Positions 1 to 5,666 of a stretch of DNA of 5,845 nt are shown here, one piece after another; position 1 is the first letter of the stretch; each line of letters begins with the position of its first letter. Both the position numbers and the translations under genes were made by a program. Below the pieces are notes generated by a model. The model saw nothing but the letters and a program-made list of their open reading frames with translations. It had not been told where the DNA came from and did not search any database. Source of the stretch: Anaerolineae bacterium (GTDB lineage: Bacteria > Chloroflexota > Anaerolineae > JAAYZQ01); the NCBI GenBank assembly GCA_016926595.1, contig JAFGOG010000144.1, forward strand, positions 1 through 5,845, in the 5' to 3' direction.

Positions 1-890
1 CCGAACCCGGCCAGTTCATGCGGCCCCGGGGCATAGCCGTCGGGCCCGGCGGCGAGGTCTATGTGGTCGATTCGGACAACGCCCGCATCCAGGTCTTTAG
101 CCCTGACGGCGCCTTCCTGCGCCAATGGGGAAGCTACTGCGACATGGAAAATGGCACCGAATGCATCGACCCCGACGGCGATGGGCCGTTAGCCTTGGGC
201 GATGGCGAGTTCAAGGAGCCGTGGGGCATCACCGTTGACGGCGACGGGCGGGTATATGTGGCCGATACCTGGAACCATCGCATTCAGGTATTCGAGAGCG
301 ATGGCGCCTTTGTGGCCAAGTGGGGTAGCCTCCAGCAGATGTCGAGCGCCGCGGGCGGCGAAAGCGTGTTCTATGGGCCGCGCGACCTGGTGGTGGACAA
401 CCAAGGCCGGCTGTTCATCTCTGATACCGGCAACAAGCGGATCATGGTCTTTGACCGCAATGGCGCCTACCTGGCTCAGTGGGGCGGCGGCGGGCTGATT
501 GCCGGCAGCTTTGAGGAGCCGGTCGGCCTGGCCCTCGATTCGGACGGCGATCTGTACGTAGCCGATACCTGGAACCGGCGCGTCCAGTCCTTTGGCCCTG
601 GCTACAACTATATCCGCGAGTGGCCGGTTGAGGGCTGGTTCGGCGAGTCGGTCGTCAACAAGCCATACGTCGACGTCGACAGCCAGGGCCGGGTGTACGT
701 CACCGATCCCGAAGGCTATCGCGTCTATGTCTTTGACAACGATGGCACGATCGTGGCCACTTGGGGCCGCTACGGCACCGAGAGCGACGCTTTCACCATG
801 CCCACCGGTATCGCCCTCGACCCGGCTGGTTACATCTATGTCACCGATCCCGGTAGCCAGAAGGTGCTCAAGTTTGAGCCGCTGCCGTAA
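1..890 (+). CDS. NHL-repeat six-bladed beta-propeller protein, 5' end missing
   Basis: The reading frame is open from base 3 and already spells a repeat start (EPGQF) before the first ATG at 18. The gene therefore begins outside the window, and 295 C-terminal residues are visible. Six NHL-type repeats can be read, each with a P-x-G-[IL]-A-V/D-x-x-G-x-[VL]-Y-V-x-D core and a following RI-V-F strand. Their aspartate-containing cores lie near visible residues 11-32, 75-97, 127-150, 174-197, 222-244 and 268-291. Between repeats 1 and 2 is an insert with two cysteines (C46 and C54, the only ones visible, possibly a disulfide) and an acidic DPDGDG loop (56-61) that could bind calcium. NHL propellers are usually ligand- or protein-binding scaffolds, often extracytoplasmic. 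In Chloroflexota such propellers also occur as C-terminal modules of large multi-membrane proteins; I recall this but cannot test it here. The family call is firm, but the full architecture and function are unknown. Confidence 0.9.
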   Translation, partial: EPGQFMRPRGIAVGPGGEVYVVDSDNARIQVFSPDGAFLRQWGSYCDMENGTECIDPDGDGPLALGDGEFKEPWGITVDGDGRVYVADTWNHRIQVFESDGAFVAKWGSLQQMSSAAGGESVFYGPRDLVVDNQGRLFISDTGNKRIMVFDRNGAYLAQWGGGGLIAGSFEEPVGLALDSDGDLYVADTWNRRVQSFGPGYNYIREWPVEGWFGESVVNKPYVDVDSQGRVYVTDPEGYRVYVFDNDGTIVATWGRYGTESDAFTMPTGIALDPAGYIYVTDPGSQKVLKFEPLP

Positions 891-917
891 CACAAAGGGC
901 CCGGCAGGGTGTTTTGT

Positions 918-940
918 AGGGGCGGGGTCTCCCCGCCCCT
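918..940. repeat. Perfect GC-rich palindrome, REP-like intergenic hairpin
   Basis: AGGGGCGGGG (918-927) pairs perfectly with CCCCGCCCCT (931-940) around a TCT loop, giving a 10-bp stem of nine G-C pairs and one A-T pair. It is not followed by a T-run, so it does not look like a standard intrinsic terminator. It ends 1 nt before the ribosome binding site of the downstream hydrolase. Similar palindromes beginning GTAGGGGCGGG are, from memory, scattered between genes in Chloroflexota and some cyanobacteria, so a dispersed REP-like element is the likeliest identity. A translation-modulating hairpin or a transcript 3'-end stabiliser is also possible. Confidence 0.8.
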
Positions 941-941
941 G

Positions 942-947
942 AAGGAG
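942..947 (+). promoter_or_regulatory. Ribosome binding site of the hydrolase, decides its TTG start
   Basis: AAGGAG lies 7 nt before the TTG at 955. The other in-frame TTG at 949 would leave a spacer of only 1 nt, so 955 is the better start. The site directly follows the 3' arm of the palindrome. Confidence 0.75.
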
Positions 948-954
948 ATTGCCC

Positions 955-2247
955 TTGGTTGGCGGCCGTTTCGTACCGGCTTTCCTGGTGATCCTGGTGG
1001 GGCTGGCCTTTGGCCTGCTCCTGCCGGGCGGCGGCGCATCTGCTGGCGGCTGTCCGCTGCTTGATCCAGCCGATCCTGGCCCCTACCAGCCCGGCTGGCA
1101 GCAGGTGACGATCGCCCGTCCTGACGACAGCACCTTCACCGCGCTGCTCTTTTACCCTGCTGCGAGCCCTGGCCAGGGTGCGCCCTACGACGGCGGCGGT
1201 GCGCCCTACCCGGCCATCTCCTTCGGCCACGGCTGGCTGATCACCCCGCCTCATTACCAAAGCACCTTGGGGCACCTGGCCACCTGGGGATATCTCGTCG
1301 TCGCGACCGAGTCGTACACCAACCTTTTCCCCAACCACCAGCTCTATGCCGACGACATGCGCCATTGTCTTACCTACCTCGAAGTGGAGAACGCCGACGC
1401 CGGCTCTTGGCTCTACCAGCAGGTGGACGTCGCTCACCTGGGCTTGTCCGGCCACTCGATGGGCGGCGGGGCGAGCGTTCTGGCCGCTGCTGCCGACCCG
1501 CGTGTCCGGGCGGTGGTAACCCTGGCCGCCGCCGAGACCAACCCCTCGGCCATCGCCGCCGTCGCCGGCGTCGCCGTGCCGGTGCGTCTTGTCGGCGCGA
1601 GTGATGACGCCATCGCCCCGGTTGCTTCTCACACTGGGCCGATCTATGACAACGCCAATCCGCCCCGCCAACTGCCGCTGGTCGAGGGCGGCTGGCACTG
1701 CGGTTTCATGGACTATGACATCTTTGGCTGCGACTCCGGGCCGCTCGACCGTGCGGCCCAGTTGGCCATTACCCGCCGGCTGCTGACAGAGACCTTTAAC
1801 CTCTACCTGAAGGGCGATCAATCCCTGTGGCGGCCGGTGTGGGGCCCCGAGCGGGACGCCGATCCTCTGGTCGCCGTCCAGGCCGATTCGGGCATCGGTC
1901 TGGCCCCGGCCAGCCAGGTGGGGGCGGGGATGAGGGGCTCGACCGCTGCCTACAACCTGACCTTGACCAACGCCAAGCCACAGGCGGACAGCTATACCCT
2001 GTTCGCCGAAGACAATGCCTGGGTGGTCACCTTTCCTGTGTCGCACACGGCGACTCTGGCCCCAGGCGAATCGCTAGACCTGCCTGTTGAGGTCCATGTC
2101 CCGGCGGCGCCCGCCTCTGGGGAGGACACAGCGCTGGTCAGTGTCCGCTCCGACCGGGACGGCGGCACTCGCCAGTACGCCATGGTCACGACTCATGCCG
2201 TCGATCCATATCGCTATTACCTGCCGTTGGTGGTGTATGGCGAGTAA
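955..2247 (+). CDS. Secreted alpha/beta hydrolase, cutinase/PET-hydrolase-like, with C-terminal beta-sandwich domain
   Basis: This probable exported esterase has 430 residues from a TTG start at 955, chosen from the AAGGAG site 7 nt upstream. Residues 1-30 form a signal peptide: Arg in the n-region, a hydrophobic stretch at about 7-25, and an ASA cleavage site at 28-30. The catalytic domain spans about 40-300. It has an oxyanion-hole segment GHGW (91-94), a nucleophile elbow GHSMGG with S168, a probable acid D218 in GASDDAIAP, and a probable base H248 in GGWHC. The GHSMGG elbow, the D-x-IAPV..H..P.Y stretch and the S/D/H spacing (50 and 30 residues) are close to the cutinase/PETase branch of the dienelactone-hydrolase-like superfamily. 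C249 and C259 may form a disulfide near the active site. Residues about 310-412 look like a NEW3/Fn3-type beta-sandwich (LAPGESLDLPVEV), and the protein ends in a YYLPLVV tail (421-427). The substrate is not shown by sequence: polyester, lipid ester or another acyl ester are all possible. It may be cotranscribed with the propeller gene, since I see no promoter in the gap. Confidence 0.88.
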   Translation: MVGGRFVPAFLVILVGLAFGLLLPGGGASAGGCPLLDPADPGPYQPGWQQVTIARPDDSTFTALLFYPAASPGQGAPYDGGGAPYPAISFGHGWLITPPHYQSTLGHLATWGYLVVATESYTNLFPNHQLYADDMRHCLTYLEVENADAGSWLYQQVDVAHLGLSGHSMGGGASVLAAAADPRVRAVVTLAAAETNPSAIAAVAGVAVPVRLVGASDDAIAPVASHTGPIYDNANPPRQLPLVEGGWHCGFMDYDIFGCDSGPLDRAAQLAITRRLLTETFNLYLKGDQSLWRPVWGPERDADPLVAVQADSGIGLAPASQVGAGMRGSTAAYNLTLTNAKPQADSYTLFAEDNAWVVTFPVSHTATLAPGESLDLPVEVHVPAAPASGEDTALVSVRSDRDGGTRQYAMVTTHAVDPYRYYLPLVVYGE

Positions 2248-2269
2248 CAGCCTTTTTGGTCAAGCTGTC

Positions 2270-2677
2270 TTATCCTAATTGGTCAGGCGTAAACCCTGCT
2301 GGCAGCAGCTCGGCGATGGTAAAGGCGCGGACGTGGCCCGCCGTATCGGCTACGATCACCCGCAGGTCGCCATCTGGCCCGCCGAACTCGCGCAGGATCT
2401 GCCGGCAGGCGCCGCACGGCGTCGCGCCGGTGGCGGTGATCACGGCGATGGCTTTAAATTCCCGTTCCCCCTCCGACACTGCCTTGGCGACTGCTGTCTG
2501 CTCGGCGCAGATGGTGAGTGGATAGGACGCGTTTTCGACGTTGCAGCCGGTATACACCCGCCCCGAGCGCCCCAACAGCGCCGCGCCGACCGGGAAATGG
2601 GAATAGGGCGCATAGGCCCGTTCGCGGGCCTGGCGGGCTATCTCCACCAACTGTCGATCGGCCGGCTGCTTACCCAT
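2270..2677 (-). CDS. cdd: Cytidine deaminase (homotetrameric type)
   Basis: The product hydrolyses cytidine and deoxycytidine to uridine and deoxyuridine plus ammonia, a cytoplasmic pyrimidine-salvage step. From the ATG at 2677 it has 135 residues, about the size of the short tetrameric bacterial enzymes. Substrate-binding residues sit in GCNVENASYP (44-53). The zinc ligands are C57 of CAEQ with catalytic proton-shuttle E59, and C88 and C91 of PCGAC. The residue after the catalytic Glu is Gln60, where the family usually has Arg. I chose ATG 2677 because AAAGGA lies 8 nt upstream; a GTG at 2695 would add six residues but has only a weak site. The start overlaps the end of the CNNM-like gene by 8 nt, so it is the last gene of the glmU operon and is probably translationally coupled. 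It converges on the hydrolase gene with a 22-nt gap that shows no convincing terminator. Confidence 0.95.
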   Translation of the reverse strand: MGKQPADRQLVEIARQARERAYAPYSHFPVGAALLGRSGRVYTGCNVENASYPLTICAEQTAVAKAVSEGEREFKAIAVITATGATPCGACRQILREFGGPDGDLRVIVADTAGHVRAFTIAELLPAGFTPDQLG

Positions 2678-4031
2678 GGCGTCTGTCCTTTCCACTGCCG
2701 TTCCCGCTCTGTACAGGCGGCTGGCCCTTTTCTTCCGCCGCTTCCACCGCCTGTGGCAATCGCCGGACGCGGACCTTTTGGATGCGGCGTCCTGCCACCG
2801 ACTCGACGGTCAACGACAGGTCCTCGAACTGGACCCGGTCGCCCACCGTCGGTACCCGGCCCAGCTCGGCGTAGATAAAGCCGCCCAACGTGTCGCTCTC
2901 CTCGGTCGGCAGCGAGCTTGCCATCAGCCGGTTCAGATCGTCCAGGTCAACCCGCGCGTCCATCAGGTATTCACCCTCACCGGCCAGCTCCACAAACATC
3001 TCCTCGACGTCATACTCGTCGTGAATCTCGCCGACAATCTCCTCGAGCACGTCTTCGATCGTCACCAGCCCGGCCATACCGCCATACTCGTCCACGATGA
3101 TGGCCATGTGCACCCGCCGCTGCTGCAGGTCGGGCAGCAGGTCGCTGGCGCGCTTGGTCTCTGGCACAAAGTAGGCCGGGCGCAGGATACTTTTGATCGG
3201 CACGTCGATCCGGCCATCGCGCAGGTAAGGCAGCAGGTCCTTGGCGTACAGCACACCGATCACGTTGTCGATCGTCTCTTCGTAGATCGGGACTCGCGAG
3301 TAGCCGGCCTGCATGATCCTGTCCAGCGCCTCCAACATCGGCGTCGTAACTTCCAAGGCCGTCACGTCCATGCGCGGCACCATCACCTGCCGGGCCAGGG
3401 TATCGCCCAGCTCAAAGATCGACGAGATCATCTCCTTCTCGTCCTCTTCGATGACACCCTCCTCCTCGGCGGCGTCCACCAGCGTCTTGATCTCCTCTTC
3501 GGTCACGATCGACAGGTCGGCCTGTGTCTTGGCGCCGAACAGGCCGGCCACAGCCCGGCCGATCCCCATGGTCACCTGCACCAGCGGCGTGGTCACGGCC
3601 GTCACGACCGCCAGCGGGCGCGCCAGCCACAACGCCAGCCGCTCAGGCCGTTGGGCGGCGATCGCCTCTGGCGCCAACTGGCCTATCGCCGGCAGCAGGA
3701 TCGCTGCCAGCAGCACCACCACGCTAAAGGCCAGAGGATAAGCAGTCCCCTTCAACCACGGCTGCCACCAATCGGCCAACGGCGGCGCCAGGAGCACGGC
3801 CACCATCCCCCCGGCAAAAAGGTTGGTCAGCGTCACCACAAACCGGGTCGTCGCCAGCAGGCGGCTGGCGTTGTCGCTCAACCGCTCGGCCGTCTGGGCT
3901 TCCTTGTTGCCCTCGTCGCTCAATTGCCTGAGGCGCGCCTTGCGCACATTGACCAGGGCTGCCTGCCCCAGAGCCGAAAGTATGGTCAGCAGGAGCAGTC
4001 CCAATAGCAGGGACCACTCGATGGCAGTCAT
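2670..4031 (-). CDS. CNNM/HlyC-family membrane protein: DUF21, CBS pair and CorC_HlyC domain
   Basis: The predicted inner-membrane protein has 453 residues and the standard HlyC/CorC layout. An N-terminal CNNM (DUF21) domain has about four hydrophobic segments (about 5-27, 62-85, 97-120 and 137-157). An acidic linker ([23 protein letters not shown]) opens the cytosolic part, the signature MVPRMDV is at 217-223, and two CBS motifs span about 218-280 and 283-340, including [21 protein letters not shown] CorC_HlyC domain (about 350-425) and a polar tail follow. The family is linked to Mg2+ or Co2+ transport or its regulation, with CBS domains sensing nucleotides. Odd here: the usual GE-x-x-PK motif is GQLAPE (117-122), and the Glu usually in the first helix motif (S-x-x-E-x-AL) is Gln23. 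Transport may be altered or lost. ATG 4031 was chosen because AGGAGG lies 9 nt upstream; an extension to 4160 would run inside glmU and is not credible. It starts 1 nt after the glmU stop and ends inside the cdd start. Confidence 0.93.
   Translation of the reverse strand: MTAIEWSLLLGLLLLTILSALGQAALVNVRKARLRQLSDEGNKEAQTAERLSDNASRLLATTRFVVTLTNLFAGGMVAVLLAPPLADWWQPWLKGTAYPLAFSVVVLLAAILLPAIGQLAPEAIAAQRPERLALWLARPLAVVTAVTTPLVQVTMGIGRAVAGLFGAKTQADLSIVTEEEIKTLVDAAEEEGVIEEDEKEMISSIFELGDTLARQVMVPRMDVTALEVTTPMLEALDRIMQAGYSRVPIYEETIDNVIGVLYAKDLLPYLRDGRIDVPIKSILRPAYFVPETKRASDLLPDLQQRRVHMAIIVDEYGGMAGLVTIEDVLEEIVGEIHDEYDVEEMFVELAGEGEYLMDARVDLDDLNRLMASSLPTEESDTLGGFIYAELGRVPTVGDRVQFEDLSLTVESVAGRRIQKVRVRRLPQAVEAAEEKGQPPVQSGNGSGKDRRHG
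2686..2691 (-). promoter_or_regulatory. Ribosome binding site of cdd
   Basis: AAAGGA on the minus strand stands 8 nt before ATG 2677. It lies within the last codons of the CNNM-like gene, supporting the shorter cdd start and coupled translation. Confidence 0.65.
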
Positions 4032-4032
4032 T

Positions 4033-5478
4033 CTACTTTTCCTCCTCCGCCTCCACGGGCGCTTTAGGGGAGGGCGACCGCACAACCCCTCCGGCAATTG
4101 GGTTGTCCTTGCCCTCCTCCGGCGCCTGGCGAATACGGGCCGGTACCCCATAGGCCACACTGCCCGGCGGCACGTCGTGGGTCACCACCGCGCCGGCCCC
4201 CGTCTTGGCCCCGTCGCCTACCGTTACCGGCGCCACCAGCATCGTATCACTGCCGATAAAGGCCCCTGCCCCGACGACGGTCGGATGCTTGCGCTTGCCG
4301 TCATAGTTGCAGGTGATCGTCCCTGCGCCGATGTTGGCTTTTGCCCCCACTGTCGCGTCGCCCAGGTAGCCAAAGTGGCCCATCTTGGCCCCTGGCCCCA
4401 GGTACGAGTTCTTGACCTCGCCAAAATTGCCCATGTGCACCCCTGGTCCCAGGTGAGCGCCCTTGCGCAAATGGCCATACGGTCCGATCTCGCTGCCCTC
4501 GTCCATGATCGCCTGCTCAACCACCGACAGCTCGGCCCGGCAGCCATCGCCGATGCTCGAATCGCGGACGATCGTGCCCGGCCCAATCATGCATCCCCGG
4601 CCGATCCTCGTCCGGCCCTGCAGCACGGTGTTGGGCCAGATCGTCGTGTCGGCTCCGATCTCGACGTCGGCCTCGACATAGGTCGTCGCCGGATCGATCA
4701 TCGTCACGCCGGCCAGCATCCACCGCTCGTTGATCCTCCGCCGCATCTCGGCTTCCCCTTGGGCCAGCTTGACCCGCTGATCCAGCCCGATCGCCTCCAG
4801 CGCGTCGGCCATCGGTACGGCGATCACCGCTTCCCCCTGTTGGCGGGCCATCGCCACCAGGTCGGTCAGGTAGATTTCTTTATGCCCGGCGTTCCCTACC
4901 ACGCTGCTGGCTGCCAATTTGGACAGGTTGGGCCACAACCAGCCGTCGCGGAAGCAGTACATGCCGCTGCTCACCTCGCCGATTGACCGCTCTTCCGGCG
5001 TGGCGTCCCGCTCCTCCACGATCGCCGCCACCCGCCCCCCTGCCGCGTCCCGCACGATACGGCCATACCCGGTCGGATCTCCAGGGCGAAAGGAGAGCAT
5101 CGTCACCGCCGCGCCCTCGGCCTGGTGGCGGACGACCGCCTGGTGCAGCGTCTCGGGCCGGACGAGCGGCGTGTCGCCGAACAGAACCAGCACCGTCCCT
5201 GCCCGCCCGGCAGCCGCCCCCGCGGTCTGCTGCACCGCGTGGCCGGTGCCCAACCGCTCGGCCTGCACCGCATACGTCACGCCATCGCCCAGGGCCTGGC
5301 GGACCAGGTCGGCGCCGTGGCCCACTACCACCACCAGGCAGGCCGGTTCCAGCGCCCTGGCGGTCTCGACCACATAGCGCACCATCGGCCGCCCCGCCAG
5401 GGGATGCATCACCTTGGGCAGGTCCGATTTCATCCGCACCCCCTGCCCTGCGGCGAGAACGATCACACTCAGGTTCAA
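4033..5478 (-). CDS. glmU: Bifunctional UDP-GlcNAc pyrophosphorylase / glucosamine-1-phosphate N-acetyltransferase
   Basis: The cytoplasmic enzyme acetylates glucosamine-1-phosphate with acetyl-CoA, then couples GlcNAc-1-P to UTP (Mg2+-dependent) to give UDP-GlcNAc for peptidoglycan and glycans. The 481 residues show an N-terminal Rossmann-like uridyltransferase (about 1-240) with LAAGQGVRM-K-S-x-x-PK (R15, K22), QAERLGTGHA (72-81), metal-binding D102 in FGDTPL, GYGRIV (137-142) and E155. A left-handed beta-helix of hexapeptide repeats follows (about 255-445) with the acetyltransferase residues R338, K356, catalytic H368, Y371, N382 and N391-Y392 in CNYDG. Odd: the Asn matching E. coli N169 is Ser170, and the Asn matching metal ligand N227 (GxN[DN]R motif) is Asp233 (GLDQR). 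An extra charged and Pro-rich tail occupies about 452-481. The start is TTG 5478 with AGGAGG 5 nt upstream. It is the first gene of a leftward operon with the CNNM-like gene and cdd. Confidence 0.96.
   Translation of the reverse strand: MNLSVIVLAAGQGVRMKSDLPKVMHPLAGRPMVRYVVETARALEPACLVVVVGHGADLVRQALGDGVTYAVQAERLGTGHAVQQTAGAAAGRAGTVLVLFGDTPLVRPETLHQAVVRHQAEGAAVTMLSFRPGDPTGYGRIVRDAAGGRVAAIVEERDATPEERSIGEVSSGMYCFRDGWLWPNLSKLAASSVVGNAGHKEIYLTDLVAMARQQGEAVIAVPMADALEAIGLDQRVKLAQGEAEMRRRINERWMLAGVTMIDPATTYVEADVEIGADTTIWPNTVLQGRTRIGRGCMIGPGTIVRDSSIGDGCRAELSVVEQAIMDEGSEIGPYGHLRKGAHLGPGVHMGNFGEVKNSYLGPGAKMGHFGYLGDATVGAKANIGAGTITCNYDGKRKHPTVVGAGAFIGSDTMLVAPVTVGDGAKTGAGAVVTHDVPPGSVAYGVPARIRQAPEEGKDNPIAGGVVRSPSPKAPVEAEEEK
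4041..4046 (-). promoter_or_regulatory. Ribosome binding site of the CNNM-like gene
   Basis: AGGAGG on the minus strand lies 9 nt before ATG 4031, inside the run of Glu codons at the 3' end of glmU. It fixes the start of the downstream gene and suggests that ribosomes finishing glmU can re-initiate there. Confidence 0.75.
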
Positions 5479-5483
5479 GCTGG

Positions 5484-5489
5484 CCTCCT
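5484..5489 (-). promoter_or_regulatory. Ribosome binding site of glmU, supports its TTG start
   Basis: AGGAGG on the minus strand sits 5 nt before TTG 5478. No ATG gives a GlmU N-terminus with the conserved LAAG-x-G loop at the right distance, so the rare start codon is well supported. Confidence 0.8.
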
Positions 5490-5517
5490 GCTTTCGTGGA
5501 TGAATTCGACGATATTA

Positions 5518-5546
5518 GTTATAGCATGGTCGTGCCTCCTCTGCAA
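5518..5546 (-). promoter_or_regulatory. Putative sigma-A-type promoter for the glmU operon
   Basis: Reading the minus strand, TTGCAG (5546-5541, weak -35) is followed by 17 nt and then TATAAC (5523-5518), one mismatch from TATAAT, with an upstream TGC that makes an extended -10. The predicted start near 5511 gives a leader of about 33 nt. This is consensus matching by eye only. Confidence 0.55.
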
Positions 5547-5597
5547 ATCTGCGGCCAGAGTCGGCAACCACGTCCTCTCTCCACCCCACCCACCAAA

Positions 5598-5627
5598 CTG
5601 GCAAAGAGATACAAGGCGTGCTACAAT
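5598..5627 (+). promoter_or_regulatory. Putative sigma-A-type promoter for the gene at 5667
   Basis: CTGGCA (5598-5603, four of six -35 matches) is followed by 18 nt and then TACAAT (5622-5627), one mismatch from TATAAT, with TGC just before it as an extended -10. The predicted start near 5634 gives a leader of about 33 nt. It lies about 75 nt from the oppositely directed glmU promoter. The gap 5479-5666 shows nothing else that I can name. Confidence 0.6.
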
Positions 5628-5666
5628 GCCAGCTGGTTCAATCTATGGGAGGAATAAACAGTCACG

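Noticed and set aside
189..893. Minus-strand open frame opposite the propeller gene
   Set aside because: Its repetitive pattern merely mirrors the NHL repeats on the other strand.
918..940. Palindrome as a rho-independent terminator of the propeller gene
   Set aside because: The stem is strong, but it is followed by GAAGGAG rather than a T-tract.
868..2046. Long open frame on the minus strand opposite the hydrolase (392 codons)
   Set aside because: It shows no domain, lacks a good ribosome binding site, and is the usual antisense shadow of a high-GC gene whose sense product has clear catalytic motifs and a signal peptide.
2247..2268. Possible bidirectional terminator ACAGC...GCTGT between the convergent genes
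   Set aside because: The stem is only 5 bp with a 12-nt loop, and no T-run follows it on either strand.
2676..4007. Long plus-strand open frame opposite the CNNM-like gene (443 codons)
   Set aside because: The product is His/Gln/Arg-rich with no recognisable fold, and it is fully antisense to a gene with clear TM, CBS and CorC_HlyC domains.
4032..4160. N-terminal extension of the CNNM-like protein to 4160
   Set aside because: The extra 43 residues are Arg/Pro-rich, lie within the glmU 3' end, and the ATG at 4031 has a good AGGAGG site followed by the first transmembrane segment.
3823..4986. Plus-strand open frame spanning the glmU/CNNM junction
   Set aside because: It is antisense to two well-supported genes, has biased His/Arg-rich composition and no motif.
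5523..5531. Two-codon upstream frame (ATG-CTA-TAA) behind GAGGAGG on the minus strand ahead of glmU
   Set aside because: It lies at or before the predicted transcription start, so it would not be transcribed from the proposed promoter; most likely chance.
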